Assembly: GCA_017464345.1 (NCBI GenBank)
Contig: JAFUAH010000020.1
Location: 1 to 62,125, forward strand
Length of the DNA: 62,125 nucleotides
DNA from: Bacteroidaceae bacterium
GTDB taxonomy: Bacteria > Bacteroidota > Bacteroidia > Bacteroidales > Bacteroidaceae
Direction: 5' to 3'
Shown: positions 15,257-22,699 of the stretch, in pieces
How positions within the stretch are numbered: position 1 is the first letter of the stretch
Layout: the number at the start of each line of letters is the position of its first letter
Position numbers and translations under genes: made by a program
Notes under the pieces: generated by a model
The model's database searches: none
What the model was told of the DNA's origin: nothing
The model's input: the letters and a program-made list of their open reading frames with translations, nothing else

Positions 15257-15823
15257 ATGGGAAAGATGTTGCCGATAGACGAGACGATTATCCAGCGCGT
15301 ACTTGAGGGGCGGACGGAGGAGTTCCGCTTCCTGATTCGCCGTCACAGGGCCGAGGTGGTGGCCTTCGTCGGGCGGATGATTCCACGGGCGGAGGACGTG
15401 GAGGAGGTGGTGCAGGATGCCTTCGTCGCGGCTTATCGAAGTCTGGCTTCATACGACGCACGGAGGGCTTCGTTCTCGACGTGGCTCAGTCGCATAGCCT
15501 ACTACACGGTGGTGCACTGGTTCAGGGACAGGCGCGAGACGACGGTTTATCTGGAGGACAACGAAGCCTTGCTGGCAAGAATCAGCGACGAGGAGGCCGA
15601 CCGCCTGTGGGAGGAAGCGCCGGAGAGCGAGGCCGAGCGGCTGGACACGGCGCTCATGCAACTGAAGGCCGAGGAGCGGATGCTGGTGCATCTGTTTTAC
15701 TACGAGGGGAAGTCGTTGGCCGAGATTGGGTACATCTTAGGTGTAGAGCCTGGGACGCTGGCGACACGCCTGTGCCGGATAAGGAAGAAATTGTACATTA
15801 TTATAAAGGAAAATAGAAAATGA
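15257..15823 (+). CDS. ECF RNA polymerase sigma factor (cassette 2)
   Basis: 188 residues. Sigma2 is seen in FRFLIRRHRAEVVAFVGRMI...DVEEVVQDAFVAAYRSLASYDARRASFSTWLSRIAYYTVVHWFRD and sigma4 in LKAEERMLVHLFYYEGKSLAEIGYILGVEPGTLATRLCRIRKKLY. A -7 element TAACTTTG at 15232-15239 lies 18 bases before the start. It overlaps the anti-sigma gene by four bases. It is closer to the cassette 3 sigma factor than to that of cassette 1. Confidence 0.93.
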   Translation: MGKMLPIDETIIQRVLEGRTEEFRFLIRRHRAEVVAFVGRMIPRAEDVEEVVQDAFVAAYRSLASYDARRASFSTWLSRIAYYTVVHWFRDRRETTVYLEDNEALLARISDEEADRLWEEAPESEAERLDTALMQLKAEERMLVHLFYYEGKSLAEIGYILGVEPGTLATRLCRIRKKLYIIIKENRK

Positions 15824-16416
15824 AAAGCGCGGAACGACAGATAGGCCCCGGCGCATGGGAGGCCCTGCGGCGGCAACGGGAGCGGACAGAGAGGCTGTCC
15901 GTGAGTGAGGAACTGGAGGAACGGGTGATGGGGAGGGTTGCGATGGCATCGCAACATACAGAACCGGCAGAACATACGCAACCGGCAGAACAGGCAGAAC
16001 GCGCACGACGGGGGGCGGCACGGATGTGGCGCGTGGCGGCCTCGACGGTGTTCGTGGCGCTGATAGGTGGGCTGGCGGTGGCAGCCGTGGTGATGGGGCA
16101 GGACCGAGCAAACCAGAGAGGGGAGGGCGGCGACACCGTCGCCGCATACCGAACGATGGAGGAAGCGAGAGGGACAGATGGGGGCATCGTGGCCTTCGAG
16201 GGGGCACGGTTGGACAGCATCATGGGCGTGATTGGGGGCTACTACGGGCGGAGCGTGTGCTTCCGCGAGGAGAGGATGAAGGGCTTGCGCCTGCATACGA
16301 AGTGGAACAGGCGGGAGCCGTTGGCGGTGTTTGTCGAAAGCATGAACGAACTGGATGGGCTGCGGATTAGCGACGAACGCGATACGCTGTTCGTCTGGAA
16401 AGGAGGTGAGGAATGA
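15820..16416 (+). CDS. Anti-sigma factor with one TM and DUF4974-like domain (cassette 2)
   Basis: 198 residues. The cytoplasmic N-terminal part (1-65) lacks the zinc motif of the cassette 1 protein but has a helical ELEERVMGRV segment, as do other short Bacteroidota anti-sigmas. The membrane segment is at about 70-92 (VAASTVFVALIGGLAVAAVV). The periplasmic end FEGARLDSIMGVIGGYYGRSVCF...LHTKWNRREPLAVFVESMN matches the DUF4974 part of the cassette 1 protein. A GCGATGGCATCGC palindrome encodes RVAMASQHTE within the N-terminal region, followed by degenerate repeats (PAEHTQPAEQAE). It overlaps both neighbours by four bases, so the three genes are translationally coupled. Confidence 0.85.
   Translation: MKSAERQIGPGAWEALRRQRERTERLSVSEELEERVMGRVAMASQHTEPAEHTQPAEQAERARRGAARMWRVAASTVFVALIGGLAVAAVVMGQDRANQRGEGGDTVAAYRTMEEARGTDGGIVAFEGARLDSIMGVIGGYYGRSVCFREERMKGLRLHTKWNRREPLAVFVESMNELDGLRISDERDTLFVWKGGEE
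15937..15964. repeat. Intragenic palindrome GTTGCGATGGCATCGCAAC + ATACAGAAC, copy 1
   Basis: The palindrome occupies 15937-15955 with tail ATACAGAAC. It encodes VAMASQHTE in the anti-sigma gene. Other copies lie at 16569 and 17470. Confidence 0.8.
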
Positions 16417-19400
16417 GACGGGCGATGATGCTTCTGGCCCTCGTGTGGGCCTTGGTGGCGAAGGCCGAGGAAATGCCGCTCTCGCAAGTGCTGGCACGAC
16501 TGAATGCGGTGCAGGAGGGGTGGACGATAACCTTCGTGGAAGAGGAACTGGAGGGGATGATGGTGGAGGTTGCGATGGCATCGCAACATACGGAACGCGA
16601 GCAGGGCACGCTGATGAAGGAGGAGAGCGTGCCTGAGGCTGTGGCAAGGCTGACGAAGGGCCTGCCCGTCAGGGTGAAGGCGAAGGGACGGCAGATATAC
16701 GTGCAGCGTGACAGGAAGAAGGGCCGGGAACTCTTCATGCTCTATGGCTATGTCTATGACAACCGTACGCACAACGAGGTGCCGGGAGCCGTGGTGGAGG
16801 TGATGGCGAAGGACAGCACCGTGGTGGCACGTCGGACGGCGAAGTCGTACTGGCAAAGCGGCGAGCGGAGTGGGTATTCATCTTATTTCAGCATCGATGT
16901 GCCCCGGGAAGTGAGTCGCTACATCCTGCGCCTCTCCTGTGAAGGCTACGATACGACGTACGTCGACTATACCCTCAGCAACCTCGGGAAGCGTGAGTTT
17001 TCGCGCCAGTTGCCGCCGCTCTATATCTGTCAGCCCATCCGGCACACGATGAAGGAGGTGACGGTGACGGCCTCGAAGGTGATGTTCTACCACCGCGGCG
17101 ACACGGTGGTGTACAACGCCGATGCCTTCCAGTTAGCTGAGGGCTCGATGCTGGATGCGCTGGTCAGGCAGTTGCCGGGCGTGGAGTTGGAGGCGGGCGG
17201 CGTCATAAAGGTCAACGGGAAGCGCGTGGATGCCCTGCTGCTGAACGGCAAGAACTTCTTCCGGGGCGACAAGCGCGTGATGCTGGAGAACTTACCAGCC
17301 TACACGGTGAAGCAGGTGGAAGTGTACGACAAGTACGGCGAGAAGAGTGAGTTCCTGGGGCAGAAACTGGAGGATGACAAGGAGTACGTGATGGACGTCA
17401 AGTTGAAGAAGGAGTACAGCATCGGGTGGCTCGTGAATGCTGAGGTCGGGGGCGGCCCGACGGTGGCTGGGCGCGATGGAATCGCGCCATACGGAACAGA
17501 CGGGACAATGACGGACAGGACGGCCGGCCACTACCTGGCACGTCTCTTTGCCATGCGCTTCACCGACCACTCGCGGTTGGCGGTGTTTGGCAACGCCAAC
17601 AACCTGAACGATGGGGAGCGGCCGGGTGAGCGGAACCAGTGGAAGGCCTCGAACGGGCTGACGGGACAGCAGACGCAACAGCAGGGCGGCATGGACTACT
17701 ACGTGGAGGACCGAAGCAAGAAGTGGAAGGTGCAGGGCAATCTTGTCGTCAACCACGAGCAGGAAGACCGCGAGACGGTGACCGACCGCACGAACTTCCT
17801 CCCAGGCGGTGATACACGCGAGCGCAGCCGTTCGCTGGCGGACAACCGAAGGCTCGCCTTCTCGACGTGGGACAACTTCAGTTACAACTTCAAACGCGTG
17901 CGTCAGACGGTCACGACGCGCATGGGGTACGTCCGCAACGACAACCGCTCCACGTTCGCCTCCTCGGCATGGCGGCTCCCCGTCGACACGACGCTCACGG
18001 CCACCGACTCGCTCATCTACACCAACGGGCAGCAGGGCAGGCAGCAAGGCAACAACCTGTGGGTGAACCTCTCGACCAACACCCTCTTCAAGTTCCGCCA
18101 CAGCAGCGACTACGTGACCCTGGAGACCGACAGCCGCTTCGAGACGGGCGACGGTGAACGCTTCAACCGCCAGCGCGTCACGGGCACGTCGCCCCTCTTC
18201 GCCGACCAATACTTCAAGACCCGTCCCGACCGCCACGGCAAGTTCTGGGGACAGGGCACGTATGCCTGGAAGATAAGGACCAACCTGACACTGGAGTCGA
18301 GCCTCAGTTACGAGCACCGCGAGACACGGAAGGAGCAATCCCTCTATCTGCTCGACCGCCTCGACCGTCGCGATACGCTGGGCTTCGGCGTCTTGCCCTC
18401 CGTCGCCGACTGCGAGCGCACGATGGACCGCTCCAATAGTTACGACAGCCGCCTCTCCGAGAACTACTACACGCTGACGCCCCTGCTCTGGTGGTTCCCG
18501 AAGATGGCCGGCGGCCAGTGGAGCATCGGTCAGTGGATGCCTGTGCGCCTGCTCGACCGCCGCCTGCATTACCGCCGAGGCGACACGGACACCACCCTCG
18601 TCCACCGCACCGTGCTCTTCGACACGGGCAACAGTTACGCCGTGTGGAGGAGCAACCATCACGAAGGGAAGGCCACCACGCAGGTGTTCCTTGCCTACCG
18701 ACTGAGTTCCGAGGCCCCGTCGCTCCTGAACAGGGTCGACATCCGCGACACCAGCAATCCGCTGGTCGTCCACGAGGGCAACGGCGACCTGCGCAACACC
18801 TACACCCACTTCGGCAATGTGGGCTGGCAGAGGGACAACCCCAACCAGTCGTGGCACTACCTGTCTCTGGAGTATCGCTACACCCACAACGCCGTAGCCA
18901 TGAGCCAATTGTACGACACCCGGACGGGCGTACAGACGTACAAGCCTTATAGCGTCAGCGGCAACTGGGACACCGATGCGGAATACTGCTTCGGCAACAT
19001 CCCCCTGGACAAGAACAGGCACCTGCGCCTCACCCTCGCGCCGCACTTCCAGTACATCCATAGCGTCGACCTCACGGGCACCACCCGACTGGAGCGGAGC
19101 ACCGTCATGACGGCCCGCCTCTATCCGCGTGTCCGGCTCGACTACCGCATCGGACAGCACAGCCTCCGCCTGGAGACGCGCCCCGAGGTCCGCTGGCTCC
19201 ATAGCCCCAGAGCCGACTTCCGGGACTTCCACGTCGGCGACTACCAGACGACGCTCGAGGTGGTACTCGCCCTGCCGTGGAAACTGCAATTCTCCAGCGA
19301 CCTGACGCTTTGGAACCGCCGTGGCTACACCGACGCATCGATGAACGACGACCAGTGGATATGGAAGGTGCGCCTCGCCCGCCCGTTCTGCAAGGGGCGG

Positions 19401-19565
19401 CTCGTGGCGATGATAGACGGTTTCGACCTCCTCGGCCAACTGAAGAGCATCAACCGCACGCTGAACGCCCAGGGACGCACCGAGACGTGGCAGAGCACGC
19501 CGCCGCGTTACGTCATATTCCATGTTGCCTATCGTTGGAATCGCAATCCTAAGCGCGACCGATAA
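16413..19565 (+). CDS. Outer-membrane beta-barrel protein with STN and plug domains (cassette 2)
   Basis: 1050 residues with a signal peptide (MRRAMMLLALVWALVAKAEE) and an STN-like domain (MPLSQVLARLNAVQEGWTITF...GLPVRVKAKGRQIYVQRD) interrupted by a palindrome-encoded VEVAMASQHTERE. A carboxypeptidase-like domain follows (ELFMLYGYVYDNRTHNEVPG), then a plug-like domain (GDTVVYNADAFQLAEGSMLD...LPGVELEAGGVIKVNGKRVD) and the barrel. The end YRWNRNPKRDR gives the true C-terminus of this paralogue family. A second palindrome encodes GRDGIAPYGTDG near residue 353. The gene is coupled to its anti-sigma by a four-base overlap. Ligand unknown. Confidence 0.85.
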   Translation: MRRAMMLLALVWALVAKAEEMPLSQVLARLNAVQEGWTITFVEEELEGMMVEVAMASQHTEREQGTLMKEESVPEAVARLTKGLPVRVKAKGRQIYVQRDRKKGRELFMLYGYVYDNRTHNEVPGAVVEVMAKDSTVVARRTAKSYWQSGERSGYSSYFSIDVPREVSRYILRLSCEGYDTTYVDYTLSNLGKREFSRQLPPLYICQPIRHTMKEVTVTASKVMFYHRGDTVVYNADAFQLAEGSMLDALVRQLPGVELEAGGVIKVNGKRVDALLLNGKNFFRGDKRVMLENLPAYTVKQVEVYDKYGEKSEFLGQKLEDDKEYVMDVKLKKEYSIGWLVNAEVGGGPTVAGRDGIAPYGTDGTMTDRTAGHYLARLFAMRFTDHSRLAVFGNANNLNDGERPGERNQWKASNGLTGQQTQQQGGMDYYVEDRSKKWKVQGNLVVNHEQEDRETVTDRTNFLPGGDTRERSRSLADNRRLAFSTWDNFSYNFKRVRQTVTTRMGYVRNDNRSTFASSAWRLPVDTTLTATDSLIYTNGQQGRQQGNNLWVNLSTNTLFKFRHSSDYVTLETDSRFETGDGERFNRQRVTGTSPLFADQYFKTRPDRHGKFWGQGTYAWKIRTNLTLESSLSYEHRETRKEQSLYLLDRLDRRDTLGFGVLPSVADCERTMDRSNSYDSRLSENYYTLTPLLWWFPKMAGGQWSIGQWMPVRLLDRRLHYRRGDTDTTLVHRTVLFDTGNSYAVWRSNHHEGKATTQVFLAYRLSSEAPSLLNRVDIRDTSNPLVVHEGNGDLRNTYTHFGNVGWQRDNPNQSWHYLSLEYRYTHNAVAMSQLYDTRTGVQTYKPYSVSGNWDTDAEYCFGNIPLDKNRHLRLTLAPHFQYIHSVDLTGTTRLERSTVMTARLYPRVRLDYRIGQHSLRLETRPEVRWLHSPRADFRDFHVGDYQTTLEVVLALPWKLQFSSDLTLWNRRGYTDASMNDDQWIWKVRLARPFCKGRLVAMIDGFDLLGQLKSINRTLNAQGRTETWQSTPPRYVIFHVAYRWNRNPKRDR
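16569..16596. repeat. Intragenic palindrome GTTGCGATGGCATCGCAAC, copy 2
   Basis: Palindrome 16569-16587 with tail ATACGGAAC, inside the STN domain coding region, in frame. Confidence 0.8.
17470..17497. repeat. Intragenic palindrome GGCGCGATGGAATCGCGCC, copy 3
   Basis: Palindrome 17470-17488 with tail ATACGGAAC. Compensating changes on both arms keep the palindrome while the sequence differs from copies 1 and 2. It encodes GRDGIAPYGT. Confidence 0.8.
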
Positions 19566-19738
19566 CATACTGTTTTCATTAACAGGATATAGTTCTTGCT
19601 CCATTTCATTACGCAAGCGCAGGGCGGTTACTTGCTCTGCAATGCTACGCAAGCGTCTGCGGTGCAGCCGAGCGAGTAATCGGTACTCACAAGGTACTCC
19701 TTGTCCCCATTCGTCGTGAGATGCGTGGGGCTTTTTTC
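19564..19738 (+). terminator. Intergenic block after cassette 2 with repeat and terminator
   Basis: CATACTGTTTTCATTAACAG matches the block at 9053. A low-order inverted repeat with TTACTTGCTCTGC and GAGCGAGTAA lies at about 19630-19680. CCCCA (19705-19709) and TGGGG (19726-19730) form a hairpin followed by CTTTTTT, the likely terminator. Confidence 0.6.
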
Positions 19739-19796
19739 GTAATTTTTCCCGACTTTTTGTTATATTTGTGGCGCGAGGCGGGTATATAAGGATAGA

Positions 19797-20288
19797 ATGA
19801 AGCCAACGGAACGATACATAGTGGAGCGATATGCACGGGACCTGCACGAGTTCGTCAGCAGGACGGTTGTGTGCCGCGAGGATGCCGAGGAGGTGGTGCA
19901 GGACACGCTGCTTAGGGCCTTGCGCTCTTTGGGGACGTTCGACGAGCGACGGGCTACACTGCGCACGTGGCTGTGGCGAATCGCTTGGCACGAGGTGGTG
20001 CGCTATATGGAAAGAAAGAACAGACGGCCACGGCTGGTGGAGGTGGACGAAGGGATGATGGTGGCCGAAGCGGAGGAGGGCGAGGACGAGCGACTGACGT
20101 TGCTGGAGCGGGCCATCCTGCGGCTCGGCGAAGAGGAGCAGATGCTCCTGCAATTGCGCTACACCGACGGGCTGTCGCTAAAGGAAATCGCCTACGTCAC
20201 GGACGCGAAGGCTACGACTCTGGCCGTCCGACTTCAGCGCATCCGGGAACGACTGCGCGACATTATGAATAAGATGAAAGCAGAATGA
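19797..20288 (+). CDS. ECF RNA polymerase sigma factor (cassette 3)
   Basis: 163 residues. Sigma2 is seen in VERYARDLHEFVSRTVVCREDAEEVVQDTLLRALRSLGTFDERRATLRTWLWRIAWHEVV and sigma4 in LRLGEEEQMLLQLRYTDGLSLKEIAYVTDAKATTLAVRLQRIRERL. A -7 like element TATATTTG lies at 19761-19768. Unlike cassettes 1 and 2 it is separated from its presumed anti-sigma gene by 256 bases filled with an inverted-repeat element. Confidence 0.92.
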   Translation: MKPTERYIVERYARDLHEFVSRTVVCREDAEEVVQDTLLRALRSLGTFDERRATLRTWLWRIAWHEVVRYMERKNRRPRLVEVDEGMMVAEAEEGEDERLTLLERAILRLGEEEQMLLQLRYTDGLSLKEIAYVTDAKATTLAVRLQRIRERLRDIMNKMKAE

Positions 20289-20314
20289 TTTAGTAACGAA
20301 TCAAGATTGACTGA

Positions 20315-20512
20315 TATGATTTTTAACACAGAGCTTTTATTTTTTTTAACACAGAGATTAATCTTTACAGGAGAGAACGCAAGAGAGACCAAAGGTCTTA
20401 CACAGAGGCCTACGGCGAGGCGCAGCCCTCTGTGCAGCATCTTCGATGCCTCTTGCACAGCTCCTCAAATAAAATATTTCTCTGTGTTGAAAAGATGATT
20501 AACTCTGTGTTG
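20315..20512. repeat. About 200-bp inverted-repeat element with AACACAGAG arms
   Basis: The left side has TTTTTAACACAGAG and TTTTAACACAGAGATTAATC; the right side has TTTCTCTGTGTTGAAAAG and TTAACTCTGTGTTGAG. The middle holds AGAGAACGCAAGAGAGACC and a GC-rich part. No ORF with a believable product is present. It looks like a non-autonomous (MITE-like) element lying between a sigma gene and its partner gene. Confidence 0.7.
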
Positions 20513-20544
20513 AGATAATATAAACTAATGGTGAGCACTTACTT

Positions 20545-20916
20545 ATGAATAACAACATTGACTTTACTGACCAAGAACTGCGAGAGGCCCTGCATAGGCT
20601 CGCTGAGCGCCGGGCACCCCGACCGTTGCCCGAGGACTTTGCCGACCGCGTCCTTGCCCGCCTCCATGCAAATGAAGGGCAGCCGGTCTCGGTGCGCCAG
20701 TTTCCCCTTCAGCGAAATGCTGAGGCTCCGACGGCTCCGCCCCCACGTCGGCTATGGCCATGGGCCGTGGCGGCAAGCATCGCCATTGCCATCGCCGTCG
20801 GCACCACCCTGTGGCCACGCGACCACGGCACGATTTACCAAGATACCTTTGCCTCCGCCGAGGAAGCCTGTATGGTGCTCGGCAATGGGGCGGACAATAA
20901 CACAATAATATTATAA
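20545..20916 (+). CDS. Small single-TM protein, probable anti-sigma factor (cassette 3)
   Basis: 123 residues. The N-terminal 70 residues are helical and charged (FTDQELREALHRLAERRAPRPLPEDFADRVLARL), resembling the sigma-binding part of short Bacteroidota anti-sigma proteins. One membrane segment follows at about 74-92 (PWAVAASIAIAIAVGTTLW), then a 30-residue periplasmic tail with no DUF4974 domain. Position after a sigma gene and before a secreted protein supports the call. The lack of a periplasmic sensor part separates it from cassettes 1 and 2. Confidence 0.65.
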   Translation: MNNNIDFTDQELREALHRLAERRAPRPLPEDFADRVLARLHANEGQPVSVRQFPLQRNAEAPTAPPPRRLWPWAVAASIAIAIAVGTTLWPRDHGTIYQDTFASAEEACMVLGNGADNNTIIL

Positions 20917-20920
20917 TCCT

Positions 20921-21736
20921 ATGAAACAAACACTAATAACTCTGCTGGCCCTGTTGCTCACCGTCGTGGGCACGAAGGCCGAAGTAAGTGAGATTGATGA
21001 TTCTTTACTTATAAAAAGGCGGCAGGAACATGTGCGCAGACTTGCTGAGCACTCACGTAAGTTGCTGGAACACGCCCGTGAACTACAGAAAAAGTCTCAG
21101 TACTGGGGGGATAGTATCCGTGAACGTTTCAATCAGATGCCGTCCGACACTGCCCGATGGCGACAGGACGATTACTTCGTATTTCCTTCGGATAGTAGCC
21201 TATGGGGCTATACTCCGCACAATAAGCCTTATCAGGAGTTCGGTGCCTGGCCGTGGGAGGGATTCGATGTCGAAGCACCTGTAGCGCAGCCCCCCCTCAT
21301 CGACCTGAGTAACATCAAGGGCCATTGGGGATTCGAGGACTACTACTTCTCGGGCGACATCCTCCACGCCCAGGCCCGTCGCGGCGACTTCTACATCAAC
21401 GGCTGGAACATCCGCCCCCTGCTTAAGCGCCTCAGCGGCCTCCTCGTCTTGAAGTCAAAGAAGAAGGCGGCAGAGAAAATCATCTTCTCCCGAGAGACAC
21501 AACTGCGTAACGATAAACGCTTCCAGCCCATCGTCCGCGACAGAGGCATCACCATCTATGGTCACCACACCAAGGACAATCTGCTCGACGAAGTCATCAT
21601 CCTCCTGCCCAAGGACCAATCGCCCCAGAGCGAACACGTCTGCATCATACAGATGATGGGTCTCCTGCGCTCCGAAGACCTCACCACCTACCGGCAACTC
21701 CGCGAGCCTTCCCCCAAGCCGAAGGTGAAGCAATAG
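20921..21736 (+). CDS. Secreted protein, possibly DUF4252-like (cassette 3)
   Basis: A signal peptide (MKQTLITLLALLLTVVGTKAE) is followed by a coiled-coil-prone stretch (KRRQEHVRRLAEHSRKLLEHARELQKK). After it comes a domain with DFYINGWNIRPLLKRLSGLLVLKS...ITIYGHHTKDNLLDEVIILLP...HVCIIQMMGLLRSEDLTTY. The pattern of a leucine-rich first part, a charged strand and a closing I-Q-x-x-G-x-L-x-x-E-D-L resembles DUF4252 proteins, which often sit next to ECF sigma/anti-sigma pairs in Bacteroidales. It starts four bases after the preceding stop. Confidence in the secretion call is high, in the DUF4252 call moderate. Confidence 0.7.
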   Translation: MKQTLITLLALLLTVVGTKAEVSEIDDSLLIKRRQEHVRRLAEHSRKLLEHARELQKKSQYWGDSIRERFNQMPSDTARWRQDDYFVFPSDSSLWGYTPHNKPYQEFGAWPWEGFDVEAPVAQPPLIDLSNIKGHWGFEDYYFSGDILHAQARRGDFYINGWNIRPLLKRLSGLLVLKSKKKAAEKIIFSRETQLRNDKRFQPIVRDRGITIYGHHTKDNLLDEVIILLPKDQSPQSEHVCIIQMMGLLRSEDLTTYRQLREPSPKPKVKQ

Positions 21737-21772
21737 GGTGTGTGCGACGCAAGACTATGAACTTTCACGCTC

Positions 21773-21879
21773 TGCCATAGTATGGCAAACATCTCTGCCA
21801 TAGTATGGCAAACATCTCTGCCATAGTATGGCAAACATCTCTGCCATAGTATGGCAAACATCTCTGCCATAGTATGGCA
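21773..21879. repeat. Phased palindrome array: 5 x TGCCATAGTATGGCA at 23 bp
   Basis: Five identical 15-base palindromes start at 21773, 21796, 21819, 21842 and 21865, separated by eight-base spacers AACATCTC. The array lies 37 bases after the cassette 3 secreted protein and before rpsO. No coding potential is plausible. Confidence 0.95.
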
Positions 21880-21997
21880 CTCTTAAAAGCTTCATATTGT
21901 CTTGAGTCGTGCTTCGTAGGGAAAAGGCAGGGGCAATAGGCAGTAATGGTCAGAGGCAATAGGCGAAAGTAATCGCAAATTTAGATACTTCCGCTCG

Positions 21998-22130
21998 AAA
22001 ATCCCAAATAAATTTGGTATTCTGCTCGCTTATTCGTATCTCTGACCTTCTTTGTAGGTCGAAGTTAGGCTGCATCTCGGAAAAACTCCAATAAATATTT
22101 GGTTATTCGCTCGATTTGCACTAACTTTGC
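21998..22130 (+). promoter_or_regulatory. rpsO promoter preceded by a degenerate second copy
   Basis: The active-looking promoter has TTTG at 22098-22101 and TAACTTTG at 22122-22129 (20-base spacer). A related stretch at 21998-22047 (AAATAAATTTGG, TGCTCGCTTATTCG, TATCTCTG) resembles both this promoter and the one at 28600, but its -7 is poor. Between 21880 and 21997 I see nothing else. Confidence 0.75.
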
Positions 22131-22207
22131 ACCCGCATTTGCGAAACAGTGCCGACGAGTGGTTGCTGTTCGACAAACAAGTTTAACACAAAAAATACTA
22201 AAGTACT

Positions 22208-22477
22208 ATGTATTTAGATTCAGCCAAGAAGACAGAGCTCTTCGAGCAGTTCGGCGGTGGCGCAACCAACACGGGTAGCGCAGAGAGCCAGATTGCATTG
22301 TTCACCTATCGCATCAAGCACCTGACGGAGCACATGAAGCAGAACCGTAAGGACCACAGCACCGAGCGTGCCTTGACGGGTCTCGTCGGTAAGCGTCGTT
22401 CCCTGCTCAACTACCTGAAGGCTCGCGACATCAACCGCTATCGTGCCATCGTGAAGGCTCTGGGTCTGCGTAAGTAA
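22208..22477 (+). CDS. rpsO: 30S ribosomal protein S15
   Basis: 89 residues, the normal length. The family core is complete: GGGATNTGSAESQIALFTYRI, HLTEHMKQNRKDHSTERALTGLVGKRRSLLNYL and RYRAIVKALGLRK. S15 is an early binder of the central domain of 16S rRNA. The gene is monocistronic, with its own promoter upstream and a perfect terminator 30 bases after the stop. The long leader (about 70 bases) leaves room for autogenous control, but I see no conserved structure that proves it. Confidence 0.98.
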   Translation: MYLDSAKKTELFEQFGGGATNTGSAESQIALFTYRIKHLTEHMKQNRKDHSTERALTGLVGKRRSLLNYLKARDINRYRAIVKALGLRK

Positions 22478-22506
22478 AAGACGCAGCCACTTCAATGGAG
22501 AAATAA

Positions 22507-22537
22507 AGCTGCAACTTCATCAGTTGCAGCTTTTTTC
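22507..22537 (+). terminator. Terminator of rpsO
   Basis: AGCTGCAACT (22507-22516) pairs perfectly with AGTTGCAGCT (22522-22531), followed by TTTTT. Confidence 0.93.
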
Positions 22538-22555
22538 GTTAAAGACCAGTAATGT

Positions 22556-22688
22556 TTTATAAACTACGAATTTTACGAATTAAACGAATTTTTGCATAGC
22601 AAGCGGCAGAGCCAAGGCCACTAATTGCTTCGCGATACGGACACATTGTTTTAATAATTCGTAAAATTCGTGTAATTCGTAGTCGTAA
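22556..22688. repeat. Inverted repeat of CGAATTACACGAATT family
   Basis: ACTACGAATTTTACGAATTA on the left and TAATTCGTAAAATTCGTGTA then ATTCGTAGT on the right flank a GC-richer middle. Related copies occur at 34008 and 59703. It fills the gap before the YfhO gene. Confidence 0.7.
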
Positions 22689-22699
22689 AAGAAAAAGAT

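Noticed and set aside
17292-20153. 953-codon open frame on the minus strand
   Set aside because: It lies opposite the cassette 2 barrel and sigma genes, has low-complexity composition and no domain. It is a shadow caused by high G+C.
21773-21879. CRISPR array
   Set aside because: Units are 15 bases with eight identical spacer bases; CRISPR repeats are longer and spacers unique, and no cas gene is near.
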